From NCBI RefSeq assembly GCF_037325665.1, contig NC_090253.1, forward strand, positions 4,912,620 through 4,976,619: a stretch of 64,000 bases of DNA, written 5' to 3'. Position 1 is the first letter of the stretch; each line of letters begins with the position of its first letter. Origin of the DNA: Littorina saxatilis. Lineage: Eukaryota; Mollusca; Gastropoda; Littorinimorpha; Littorinidae. The notes under the pieces were generated by a model. The model was not told the origin of the DNA. It did no database searches and worked only from the letters and a program-made list of their open reading frames with translations. Made by a program: the position numbers and the translations under genes. This document shows, piece by piece, positions 47,950 through 59,411 of the stretch.

Positions 47950-49237
47950 TCACTGAATCAATGTCAGTCCTGCCGTGGATGTCTGAAATAAACAAAACCC
48001 CACACGTTTCAATGAGTCCCTGCAAGTATCACAGAAAAGAACAGCCAGCAGTGCTAGTTCATTGTCTAAAACTTCTTTTTATAAGTGCAGCTTTCAAATC
48101 AATGTTCAATGGGCACAGCAAGTCAACATATATATTTCATATTTTTTAGAAAGCTTGAGGGAAATAAAACTGTGCTCTCTTATCACTATACACACAGTGA
48201 AAACAATTTCTCCCCTATACACAGACACAAAATAGCAAACTACCAAACTCTGGGCCTCACTATGATTTACCTGTGTAAAAGGGAAGGTGTTGTGATGAAA
48301 TTGTTTTAGTCTGACACTATTTAGTCTTGTTTCTAACCCATGATTCCTAGTTAAAACAGCTAAAAGCTTTTCACTAAGGCCTTCTGTTCAACTATTTGCA
48401 TCCTGCTGTACACACCAGAGGTTCTGTAATGTCACACACCACATCTTTATTCGTATTCTATTGCATGAGAATCATAGAGGTAGTGGCGCTCAGAGCTTGA
48501 TATTTTCATGTCTTGGGAGTTTGATCTTCTTCGCTCATGGCCTTAGACTCCCACGTTCATTCATGTTTTTAGCACGAGTGGATTTTTACATGTATGACCG
48601 TTTTTATCCCGCCATTCAGGCAGCATACGCCGATTTCGGGGGAGGCATGCTGGGTATTTTCGTGTTTCTATAACCCACCGAACTCTGACATGGATTACAG
48701 GATCTTTTCCGTGTGCACTTGGTCTTGTGCTTGCGTGTACACACGAAGGGGGTTAGGTCACTAGCAGGTCTGCACATAAGTTGACCTGGGAGATCGGAAA
48801 AATCTCCACTCTTAACCCACCAGGCGGCAGCGACCGGGATGCGAACCCACGACCTCCCAGTTAGAAGGCCGACGTCTTACCACCACGCCACTGTGCCCAT
48901 CTTGGAAGTCTGATTAAAGTAAACAATTCATTATTAAATAACAAGAAGAATATTCCCAAGCTATCTGGGAAACATGATATGTGTGCTGACTTGGTGTGCC
49001 CTTTAAGACATAACCAGTAATCTTGCAATTATAGAGGCAAACAGTTCATCAGAACTTCATGTCAGAAAGTGCAAAGTTTGGGGGAGCTCTGTGCAGTGTG
49101 TACAATGTGACAGCCATACTATATAACATTAAGACAAGCCAGCTGACTCTAGCCGGGCAATAATTTTTTAGCCGGGAAAATACACTACTTCCACTTCAAA
49201 ACTTAGCAGCAGATTTCATAAGAACCAGCCAGGTGCA

Positions 49238-49268
<31 letters not shown>

Positions 49269-52200
49269 TATGAGACTTATATCGCGCGTATTCCGTGGGT
49301 ACAGTTCTAAGCGCAGGGATTTATTTTAATTTTTTATTTTATGCAATTTATATCGCGCACATATTCAAGGCGCAGGGATTTATTTATGCCGTGTGAGATG
49401 GAATTTTGTTTACACAATACATCACGTATTCACATCGGCCAGCAGATCGCAGCCATTTCGGCGCATATCCTACTTTTCACGGCCTATTATTCCAAGTCAC
49501 ACGGGTATTTTGGTGGACATTTTTATCTATGCCTTTACAATTTTGCCAGGAAAGACCCTTTTGTCAATCGTGGGATCTTTAACGTGCATACCCCAATGTA
49601 GTGTACACAAAGGGACCTCGGTTTTTCGTCTCATCCGAAAGACTAGCACTTGAACCCACCACCTAGGTTAGGAAAGGGGGGAGAAAATTGCTAACGCCCT
49701 GCAATTGCAATTGCCTAGTGTATAAGATGCAGGCCTTCCACGCCAAAGGTTAAGTCAAGAAGTGTTTGAATCCTGGCTGTTGAAATGTTTTGTCCATCTC
49801 CCGAGGCAACTTATAATTGCATCTCCCTAAATTGAAGTACATGTATACGGTTGCCTAAAGGGCTGGGTAAAAACAGTCATACATTTCAAAACCTACTCGT
49901 GCTGTTCTTTGGAGTTACAACCCATGAATGCAGGTTCAAACAGGTTATGAGAATGACTTACCAGTTAATACAATATGTTCTGCCCAGGGACTCCTTTCTG
50001 CTTCCGCCACAACACGTTGAATTTCCGCAGATGTTACTTCTCTCCCTGCCATAGGACTGGAAAAAATTTAAATTTTTTTTAAAGAAAACACACACCAGGA
50101 AAATAAATAAACTAATGAACAAAGGTGGAACAAGTAATAATTCGACCTTTATTAACAGCTATTGTGTTTTCAGCGTAGCAATAGGGTCCGATATTTAGAC
50201 GAGACAAATATAATGCCGACGAGTCGAAGACGAGTCGCATTATACTTGTTCGAGTCTAAATATCGGACCCTATTGCTACGCTGAAAACACAATAGCGATT
50301 ATATATGCTGTTCTGACCTTGATTTGTTGTTCCAAACTTACAAAAGGACAGTTTTTGCGTCGATGCGTTGATCTTAGGTTTTGATAGCAGACGCCGTTTC
50401 TTATGCGCATTAGTTTTGCGCAGGCGCCACAATGCGAGCAGACGGCAGCGAAGTCAATTTCAGTTTGGGTGAATGGCATTTATACTTGTCTCGTCATGAA
50501 GCGAATTGTTCATCCTCAGTTATAAACGACTACATGAATGTTAGTGCCATGGGCTGTACATCAATACTTCAGAGGGGAAGTGGGTATTTAGTGTGGAGTT
50601 ACGAGATAAGAAAGTCGGCCATTTTTCTCAATATGCTTTTGGATATTGAGTAAAATGGCCGACTTCCGTAGCATTATGCTTTGATGATCGGAAGAGACCA
50701 TCCAATCACAGCCCCCGAATTCCCCCGCGTGTCCATCAGAATAGCTTATAAGAAGATTACTTCAAAATAGAATAATGATATTTGCCAAAGCAAGTATGTC
50801 AGAAAGTACTGATAAACAGCAATCTGGTGTGCATCATTATTTGTTTTGTGTCAAGCCAATTAACCCCTGAGGTTCACAGTGAACAGTAATGTACCAAGTA
50901 GATCTTCCTATGTGTATAGTCTAGAAAATATGCACATGAATTGTGATCAATCGGGCGGGGATGTAGCTCAGTCGGTAGCGCGCTGGATTTGTATCCAGTT
51001 GGCCGATGTCAGCGTGAGTTCGTCCCCACGTTCGGCGAGAGATTTATTTCTCAGAGTCAACTTTGTGTGCAGACTCTCCTCGGTGTCCGAACACCCCCGT
51101 GTGTACACGCAAGCACAAGACTAAGTGCGCACGAAAAAGATCCTGTAATCCATGTCAGAGTTCGGTGGGTTGTAGAAACACGAAAATACCCAGCATGCTT
51201 CCTCCGAAAACGGCGTATGGCTGCCTAAATGGCGGGGTAAAAACCGGCCATACACGTAACATTCCACTCGTGCAAAAAACACGAGTGTACAAGGGAGTTT
51301 CAGCCCACGATCACAGAAGAAGAAGAAGAAGAAGAAGTGATCAATCAATAAGACTGAAGAACAAACCATGAAAATAACACCACCACTAAATAGCACACAG
51401 AATGCCAAAAGAGATTGTTGAAGGCTCACTCCTTTGTGACATACAGTTAAGCTCACCCTTTCAGATATGGCCAGGCTTTTACTTGGGACAAGACCATCTT
51501 TCTGTTGGGTCACATACCAGAAAACAAGTGGTAAGCAGATACATATCTTATCAGTGGCATTTGAAATAGACTTCATAAGATATTGCACTGTCATTTCAAC
51601 TTTGGCCGGTTGCAAATGGCATACATGTTTGGATTTGATGTATTAATCTCTGGGCTGAGAAGATAAAGCCATACTGTAATGTATATTTTGTCCCTTTTGG
51701 TTACTACTAGATTAATTCACATAACACCTGGCATGATGGCCTGTGGAACAAAGAATATGCTTAAAATCTTACCAACCTTACCTCCCAGCAACTGACAGTG
51801 AAGTCAGTAAAGAACTGCTGGGTGTTCTGCATACCTGGACCCAAGAAGGCAGCTTCCTCATCCCTCACGCCACAGGACTACAAAGACAAAAAAAGCAACA
51901 GGATTATAGGCACTTGCATGAACTGACTTGGAAGTTGAACACTTTTACATAGCATCATAGATGAGCCACGCCACGGTAATGATCAGCCCTGCATGGGTAC
52001 CACAGTGCTTCATCATTTGACTGTTGTTACTCCTTGTGTAAAGCATGTTTTATGAGCAAATCACTTCCAACTTGTGGTCACACTACATTGTTCTTTCTGG
52101 CCAAGTTTAGGGTTAAACAACCCAAAGTATCATTACCACTTTCAATTGATGCACGGGAACATACCAGTTTCGAAGAAGAAGCTAGTCTTGGCTCACTCAG

Positions 52201-54731
52201 ACTTACTGTGAACAAGACATCTAATGCCTTTGAGGGATGTTAAAACCTTCTTGAAATCTTGTCATAATTTGAAATCTTCAACAGGGATGGGCAAATCTCA
52301 AAATGTTAACTCGCCAGCCGGGCGATTAACTTCAAGAAAGTCACTAGCCCAGCAGAAATGTTGCTGGCCTGGTACCAGTGGTAGATGCCACTGTTGATCT
52401 GCAGTGTTTACATGGCTTTAAAACTCGAAATGAGAACAAAAAAGGTCGCATTTGACCAGAGTTTTCATTAGCCAGCCGGGCGAGTTGTCAGGCGGTTTTC
52501 ACTAGCCGGGCAGATGTTTTACTCGCCCCAGGGCTATCCGTGCTTTGAGACATAAAATGATAAATCAAATTTTGAAGAACAGTCCCCAAATGTTTCAGAA
52601 TACAAACATTATGTGAGCAATCTACTATCGACTGTACAGATAATGATATTTTCTGTCAGATAACCATGGTTGTCTGAAGGCGGTGCTGTTGCAGTTTTGG
52701 TTGTCTGAAGGCGGTGCTGTTACAGTTTAACAGTGACAGCAGCACTGTGATCGGGTAACTCCCTATGCGAAGATGTACAATGGACTGACTAGTAACATCT
52801 TCTTCGTGTACCGGGTAACCTGATTTAGTTGGATAACTCATTAACTGCATTTCATGAGTTCAACTGCAGTTGAACGACTGTGCTTCGGGTTCATGCAACT
52901 GGTGGTTAAAGCTCGGTGGTAATGACTCTAGTGGTTGATATCTAAGTTATTATAGCATAGCCTCATTCACTATGTGCGTACGTACATGCTCATTGCAACA
53001 CTTGCATTGTTTACGTCAGGTGCCAGGAGATCGGTTCTTCACTACTCTCATCTAATCTTGATGCACATGTTGTATACATCAATCAATCAATCAATATGAT
53101 GCTTATATCGCGCGTATTCCGTGGGTACAGTTTTAAGCGCAGGGATTTTATTTTTTTATTTTATTTTATGCAATTTATATTGAGCACATATATTCAAGGT
53201 GCAGGGATTTATTTATGCCGTTTGAGATGGAATTTTTTTACACAATACATCACGCATTCACATCGGCCAGAAGATCGCAGCCATTTCGGCGCATATCCTA
53301 CTTTTCACGGCCTATTATTCCAAGTCACACGGGTATTTTGGTGGACATTTTTATCTATGCCTATACAATTTTGCCAGGAAAGACCCTTTTGTCAATCGTG
53401 AGATCTTTAACGTGCACACCCCAATGTAGTGTACACGAAGGGACCTCGGTTTTTCGTCTCATCCGAAAGACCAGCACTTGAACCCACCACCTAGGTTAGG
53501 AAAGGGGGGAGAAAATTGCTAACGCCCTGACCCAGGGTCGAACTCGCAACCTCTCGCAAGTGCGTTACCACTCGGCCACCCAGTCCTTACATGTATTTAG
53601 GGCATTTACACCCCTTTGTTGCACTGATCACAAATACGTAATTGGTTTTTGCTTGAATGATTGTTGCAATAGCAGGGATGTTGCTACAAATTCATACCTA
53701 TAGGACAAATGTCCTGAGTTCTTCAGCATCAATAGGACATTTGACCGCTTTCAGAAAGTGTAATAGGACATTATGAATTTGCGCCAAACAGCTTATAACA
53801 CATTCCATGGAATTGTTCCAAAGTCATGCGCCCACACACACACACACCCACGCGCGCGCGCTGTAGAACACACACATAATATAGTAAATACATCAACACA
53901 GTGTGCGTATAATGTTGTATTTGTTTAGTTTCAAAGAAACCACAAAAAAGAAACCAACATGAACAACTTCAGAGCTCGTACTTTGATTAAATACTGCATG
54001 ATTTGGATAAAAGTTGACAAACAACATGATCGGTTTGATCTAATGCTGATCTTTTGCAGGCTTTAGTTTTTTTTCAGCGGCATAATTCAGTGCTTCGTCT
54101 CGTATCGAAAACAAAAGCAGACTACAAATTTAGTCAGTTGGAGTTGTCTCCCGTACTCCTGTAGCATGCACTGATCTAAAAAGAATCCACTATTTTTAGA
54201 TCAGTGCGCTGCACCGAGACGGTTATACCCAAACGGCGCATACCGCAAACGGTTCGGGAATTCCCGACAAAAGAAAAGATCCGCACGCGGCACTGACAAC
54301 TTCAGTGTCAGCTGAACACGAGAGCGTTCGGTCTTTTAGAAGATTTGTATCTTGAAATGAAAATTAACGAATATCGCGCTGTCCGAAGGAATGGAGTACA
54401 TATCGGACAATGACCACGCTCAGGCTAACACGATAGGACATCTGACCGACATGCGGCAATGTGAATCGGACATTTGGGGATTTTCATCGTTATATGTCCG
54501 ATGTCCGACGCCTAACGACATCCCAGCAATAGGTGTTGCATTCTGTGATTTACTGATTATGATGACTTGATGCCCGCCAGACTATACTTTTCTTCCACAG
54601 AATTATGGCATACCTTGCGTAAAATCTCTGCAAACATGACCTCTCTGTCGACTGAATGGTGACGATCCTCCACAGCACAGAAGTCAAAGTGGTCTGCAGT
54701 TGGGAGTCGTCTAGATTCTCGGCTTCCATAC
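47950..54731 (-). CDS. host gene for a cysteine-containing, probably extracellular protein; three firm exons and one tentative
   Basis: Minus-strand exons that join in one open frame: 54731-54614 (RRLPTADHFDFCAVEDRHHS...FAEILRK), 51877-51782 (SCGVRDEEAAFLGPGM...DFTVSCWE) and 50056-49962 (SYGRERSNICGNSTCCGGSR...TYCIN). All have AG acceptors and GTAAG- or GTATG-type donors, and phases fit (1+39 codons, 32 codons, 31 codons+2). A tentative last exon 48019-47950 would add DSLKRVGFCLFQTSTAG and a TGA in phase. Clustered cysteines (NICGNSTCC, YC) suggest a disulfide-rich extracellular domain. I do not recognise the family. Upstream exons are not identified. SINEs and other repeats fill the introns. 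Confidence 0.55.
48526..48899 (-). mobile_element. tRNA-derived SINE, family C, copy 1, with ~15-bp target duplication
   Basis: The minus-strand head GGGCACAGTGGCGTGGTGG with B-box GGTTCGCATCCCGG is tRNA-like. The body shares CGTGTGTACACGCAAGCAC and GATCCTGTAATCCATGTC with the SINE at 50953. TCTTGG(G/A)AGT(T/C)TGAT flanks both sides (48511-48525 and 48900-48914), with two mismatches. Short GAAGAA tail. Confidence 0.9.
49243..49700 (-). mobile_element. tRNA-derived SINE, family A, copy 2
   Basis: Same body as 31064-31580 with tail (TGAT)n at 49240-49268. The tRNA-like head is replaced or cut off after GCTAACGCCCTG. Confidence 0.85.
50155..50625 (-). mobile_element. dispersed repeat with intact foldback end; inverted copy of 7110-7860
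   Basis: CAGCTATTGTGTTTTCAGCG near 50158 pairs with its inverse near 50275-50295, around a short loop with GACGAGTCGAAGACGAGTC. The remainder matches 7110-7650 in reverse without the extra 230 bases. Confidence 0.8.
50953..51336 (+). mobile_element. tRNA-derived SINE, family C, copy 2, with perfect 10-bp target duplication
   Basis: GTGATCAATC at 50943-50952 and 51337-51346. Head GGGGATGTAGCTCAGTCGG (A-box) and GAGTTCGTCCCC (B-box-like). Tail (GAA)n. It should not be read as a tRNA gene because the body continues for 300 bp and target duplications flank it. Confidence 0.95.
52264..52545. repeat. possible diverged element with ACTCGCC/CTAGCC words
   Basis: Begins CAGGGATGGGCAAATC and ends ACTCGCCCCAGGGCTATCCG. 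Repeated GCCAGCCGGGCGA words recall the 3180-3393 family but alignment is weak. Confidence 0.35.
53079..53590 (-). mobile_element. tRNA-derived SINE, family A, copy 3
   Basis: Full copy in reverse: head GGACTGGGTGGCCGAGTGG with B-box GAGTTCGACCC, body as in copy 1, tail (ATTG)n at 53079-53095. Confidence 0.9.
53673..54524 (+). mobile_element. hAT-like non-autonomous element, about 850 bp
   Basis: Left end CAGGGATGTTGC, right end CGACATCCC, flanked by (T/A)GCAATAG on both sides (53665-53672 and 54525-54532), an 8-bp duplication with one mismatch. Subterminal ATAGGACAT/ATGTCCGAT words occur on both sides. The right half recurs inside the Polinton. No transposase frame. Confidence 0.8.
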
Positions 54732-55117
54732 CTGTAACAAGCGAGGTGTTTATGAGAAAATCATGCCTCAAAATAAGTATGTAGTTTGCTTGAGGGAAAA
54801 ACACAACATAGAAAAGTGTGATTTAGATGTCCTTGGAATTCCACCTTCACCTACAGTGTATTATATTAGCAAAGTAGGTTGGATACATTAATTTAATTGT
54901 CTTACTGTGAACGTCATTCCTCTGTCTTTTTCATTGTCACTTGAACAACATGCACTTATCATTGTCAATCAAGCAAACGCCTCAGTTATTCTCTACTGTT
55001 AAAAAAATACATCTTTGATCTGACATTCCGTATTTTTACTGCCCTTGCAGTAATAATATACATAGTTATATTGGGTACATCAACTTCAGTGCATCCTCAC
55101 AGCATGACAGTTGACAC

Positions 55118-55343
55118 TCGTGACAGGCCTAAAAGTGAAACTGAAAGTGGCGAGTAGAAACATGTAACTGGCGAGTAGAAATGTTCATCTACTCGCCAAA
55201 TGCGAGTAAAGTTGCTGAAACAAATGCTTGGTTTGGGTAGTAAAGTTTGCTCTCTGGCTAGTACATTTTCACAATTTCAGAATCACTAACCAAAGGCAAT
55301 CGAGTATAAAGAGCTTAACCATTTGTCAGACTTTCAGGGCTGA
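55118..55343 (-). mobile_element. short dispersed repeat, inverted copy of 3180-3393
   Basis: Shares GTGGCGAGTAGAAACATG, CATCTACTCGCCAAATGC and GACTTTCAGGGCTG with the earlier copy. Confidence 0.65.
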
Positions 55344-55538
55344 TTGTATTCTTCTTCTTCTTCTTTCCAATGATGCCCACGATGATGATAATGATCATTA
55401 TGGCATGAAAAGGGACCAGTGCTTTGTTACACTTACAGTCCATTTGCGTACTCTGGTCGTTATCATTATCATAGTCCGTAAATCATAGCAAAGAGTCCAT
55501 GTCCGTAGAAGCCTATTTTTTGTTGAGAAAACTGTGAC

Positions 55539-56200
55539 TTAGTTTGCGTAGGCCCGCGACACAAAGGCATCAACCGTTGCCGCCTCCACCGTCTTATTGG
55601 GAAGGCGGTTCCAGTCCCTCACAGTTCTCGGTAGAAATGAGCCCTCTCTGTATTGAGTTCTGGTATTTATGAGGCAGAACTGCTGATCGTGGGTACGGCG
55701 CTGTCGTGATGGGGGTGGGACTAGCTTGCTCCTGATGACTGGGCACTGAATTAGTCCATGATGAATCTTGTAGAGGACCCCCAGGCGCGTGATTCTTCTA
55801 CGCTGCTCGAGAGACGGCCAGCCCAGTTGGTCAATCATCCGGCTCACACTTGACGTGTTGTGGTAGCGGTTGAGTACGAAGCGGGCAGCACGTCTCTGGA
55901 CGGCTTCCAGCTTCTCGATGCTCTTCTGGTTGTATGGGTCCCATACTGATGAGGAGGTCTTGCTGTAGCTGCATGGTCTTGTTGTTCTCTGTTGGCTACA
56001 ACCCTGTACACTGCTGTATCGTCCGCAAACAATCGTGCCATTGCTGTCAGTTTGTCTGGAAGGTCGTTGATGTAGGCCAGAAATAGACAGAGGCCCAATA
56101 CTGGGAATACAGAGCCCTGAGCCAGTGGCAGTGAGGTACTCCTGACCTGACGTTGAAGTTGTAGAGTACAACTGCTTGGTGCCGATCATTTAGGAAGTTA
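55539..56200 (-). mobile_element. Jockey/CR1-group LINE, 3' fragment with internal deletion
   Basis: The minus strand encodes YINDLPDKL and RLFADDTAVYR (reverse transcriptase palm with FADD), then, after an apparent deletion and frame change near 55970, VWDPYNQKSIEKLEAVQ, RRAARFVLNRY and SFLPRTVRDWNRLP to a stop at 55539. Different subfamily from the two CR1-like pieces elsewhere. Inactive. Confidence 0.8.
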
Positions 56201-56570
56201 GATAACATTTCGGCTTTATGCTAGCTAGGGGGGAAAAGGGAAGAAGTAAACTAAAAATAAATACTGGTAGTTCTAATAAGATATAATGAACTTACCCAAG
56301 TCACTAGAGCATGCAAATCGCCATGCATTCGTCTCAACAACTGAACAAGTATCCACACCGTGTAAGAATCCTGACGAAGAAAAGGTATGTGTCTTTGTGT
56401 TGCCCGCAACCCGGCGAGCAAATAAACAACTCGTGAATACTGTCTCGCGTACTGAAGGCAGAAAGGATCTGTCGAACAAATCTCTACTGTTGGGACATTT
56501 TCACCACCGACGGTCGGCCATTGACTGGGCACTGTGTAAAGCAAGAGTGACCGTCCTTGATAAAAAAAAA

Positions 56571-57690
56571 ACCCGGTGTAGTATCCGGTCCGGTCCCCCC
56601 TCTGAAGTAGTCCCCCGGGGGACCAATTCGTGGCAAAAACTGCTCTATAATGGTCCCCCCTTAGACATCCAGCCTCGTTGTTCTTAGGCATTCAAGCCAT
56701 TTTCAATCTATATCTTCGTCCGGTATTATGTAGTGCACAGACAGCAATCTCTTTGTTTGACTATATTTTGCAGAAAATAAAATAGATCTGATTTATAATG
56801 CCGTTCAAAAGAAAAATGACATGAAATAAAATGAATAATAAATAAATACTGATAAGAAGAAATGAAACCAGTCTCTGATTCTTTCCTTTCTTTTCTCTAA
56901 AATTGCTGGTAACATTACTAACATTGTAACAAGAACAAGTCGCGTAAGGCGAAAATACAATATTTAGTCAAGTAGCTGTCGAACTCACAGAATGAAACTG
57001 AACGCAATGCCATTTTTCAGCAAGACCGTATACTCGTAGCATCGTCAGTCCACCGCTCATGGCAAAGGCAGTGAAATTGACAAGAAGAGCGGGGTAGTAG
57101 TTGCGCTAAGAAGGATAGCACGCTTTTCTGTACCTCTCTTTGTTTTAACTTTCTGAGCGTGTTTTTAATCCAAACATATCATATCTATATGTTTTTGGAA
57201 TCAGGAACCGACAAGGAATAAGATGAAAGTGTTTTTAAATTGATTTGGACAATTTAATGTTGATAACAATTTTTATATATTTAATTTTCAGAGCTTGTTT
57301 TTAATCCGAATATAACATATTTATATGTTTTTGGAATCAGCAAATGATGGAGAATAAGATAAACGTAAATTTGGATCGTTTTATAAATTTTGATTTTTTT
57401 TTTACAATTTTCAGATTTTTAATGACCAAAGTCATTAATTAATTTTTAAGCCACCAAGCTGAAATGCAATACCGAAGTCCGGGCTTCGTCGAAGATTACT
57501 TGACCAAAATTTCAACCAATTTGGTTGAAAAATGAGGGCGTGACAGTGCCGCCTCAACTTTCACGAAAAGCCGGATATGACGTCATCAAAGACATTTATC
57601 AAAAAACTGAAAAAAACGTTCGGGGATTTCATACCCAGGAACTCTCATGTCAAATTTCATAAAGATCGGTCCAGTAGTTTAGTCTGAATC

Positions 57691-57743
<53 letters not shown>

Positions 57744-57935
57744 ACACGCACATACACCACGACCCTCGTTTCGATTCCCCCTCGATGTTAAAATATTTAG
57801 TCAAAACTTGACTAAATATAAAAACGAGGCTGGATGTCTAAGGGGGGACCATTATAGAGCAGTTTTTGCCACGAATTGGTCCCCCGGGGGACTACTTCAG
57901 AGGGGGGACCGGACCGGATCCTACACCGGTAACTG
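56571..57935. mobile_element. element with ~107-bp inverted ends enclosing another element
   Basis: CCGGTGTAG(T)ATCCGGTCC... at 56571-56683 and its inverse at 57829-57935, about 107 bp, with few mismatches. Each end holds GTCCCCCGGGGGAC and TAATGGTCCCCCC. Between them is copy 2 of the CATTTAGTCAAG element. Confidence 0.75.
56943..57825 (+). mobile_element. non-autonomous TIR element, copy 2
   Basis: Same as 32502-33350: ACAAGTCGCGTAAGGCG start, TATTTAGTCAAG and CTTGACTAAATA ends, CA tract at 57696-57741. About 50 bases near 57245-57295 are not in copy 1. Confidence 0.85.
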
Positions 57936-58182
57936 ACCTTACTACTTGTCTCCAAAAACCCCCGAAAACCCCACACACAAAAACCGAAAACCCCTGAAAA
58001 CCTCATCAGAACATAAGAAATTTCGTCCCTAGATCGTGTTTTGTTACATATTTGTTTGAAATCATGACTCATGTATATCTGCAACTTTCACCGTACATGG
58101 CTTTATTTACGTGTTTGTGCAAGGATTTACGAACTTGAGGGGGAGGGGGGGGGGTTAGGGGGTTAGGTTACAGTTAGTTGTT

Positions 58183-58353
58183 TTGTTTAATATAGGCCGG
58201 CCTGACTGATCAGGGCTGGACTATGATAAAATACTGAGGCAGTGGAGAGTCAGTCAGAAGAAGGGGGGACTCCCTCCCTAGTCCCCCAAGCCCCCCCCCC
58301 CCCCCCCCTTAAAGATCCAGCCAGCCCTGATCAGGCCGGCCTATGCTAAACAA
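58183..58353. mobile_element. MITE, 171 bp, with ~38-bp inverted ends
   Basis: TTGTTTAATATAGGCCGGCC and CTGATCAGGCCGGCCTATG...AAACAA face each other. The loop contains a C-run. Confidence 0.85.
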
Positions 58354-58636
58354 TATAACCACTTGAACTGTCACCTAATCTCATTGGTACTAATGACTTA
58401 CAGTAATTGCCACAACAGTACACTTTTTTCTTTTTCTAGTGATACTATATAATTAAAACAATGCCCTCGTGACAAAAATGGTTTCTTTTAAGCCACACAG
58501 GTCTGTTCCGTTGTTTTTATCTATTTTGTAATTCTTATTTTCACGTTTAAGCCACTGCGACGGCCTCGATATTCTTATTCCGGTAGCGTCGAGTGGAGCT
58601 TGATACGGGTCATAGCATGGAGAGCTTAACTTGTAG

Positions 58637-58735
58637 GCTGTAATCATAGGCTATATAAGTTGAGCTGTGAACGTGATAGCCTTGGCCCGTATACTCAGTT
58701 AAATGCTCCATACTAAAGCTCAATAAGGTGGAGAG
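58637..58735 (-). repeat. ~98-bp duplicated segment next to GA tract
   Basis: Inverted copy of 27402-27500. Here the neighbouring microsatellite reads CT on the strand of the repeat, whereas at 27402 it reads GA. Confidence 0.75.
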
Positions 58736-58765
58736 AGAGACTGAGAGAGAGAGAGAGAGAGAGAG

Positions 58766-58854
<89 letters not shown>

Positions 58855-58882
58855 GACAGAGAGAGAGAGAAAGAGAGAGAAT
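58736..58882 (+). repeat. (GA)n microsatellite
   Basis: GA with occasional CTGA and AAAG interruptions, ending at the LINE's 3' tail. Confidence 0.95.
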
Positions 58883-59169
58883 TGAATTGAATTGAATTGA
58901 ATTGAACTTTATTTTACAAGGATTTAGATTTAAGGCTACGCCTTTTCTTACAATCTGTCCTTGGGACGCATAGACACACAATTATATAATAAAAAAAATT
59001 ATAAAAAAAATAAAAAAATAAAAAAAAATAAAAATAAAAATAAAAATAAAAAAAATAAAAATAAAAATTAAAAAAATAAAAATAAAAATAAAAAATAAAA
59101 AATTAAAAATTAAAAAGTTAAAAAGTTAACCAACAAAAGGAGGTCGGAAAACGTGATAATAAAAATGAC

Positions 59170-59206
<37 letters not shown>

Positions 59207-59411
59207 ATGATGATGATGATAAAGATGAGGCATGAAGAGCATACATATGTGGTTATTCATAAAATCAAATGCATACTATGCAGGTAATTATAAATACAAG
59301 CTGGTGGCAATCGAACATGTAGCAATAGAGTAACAAAAATATGTTCAGAATATACAATGCACAGCATATTTTTGACGTAATACTAAGTTTGGTAAGTCAA
59401 AAGGCGTTAAA

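Noticed and set aside
50953-51025. tRNA gene-like sequence
   Set aside because: It is the head of a SINE with a 300-bp body, a GAA tail and 10-bp target duplications. The tRNA-like stretches at 31064, 46733, 48840 and 53540 are SINE heads too.
54034-54090. CRISPR-like or short regular arrays
   Set aside because: No direct repeats with unique spacers anywhere in the window; the only short regular array is the 11/12-mer tandem repeat in the Polinton, which has no spacers.
56286-56385. Possible plus-strand first exon (MNLPKSLEHANRHAFVS, donor-like GGTATGTG) or a minus-strand exon from 56533
   Set aside because: Both strands show splice-like signals, but no reading frame joins in phase to a neighbouring exon. 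Left uncalled.
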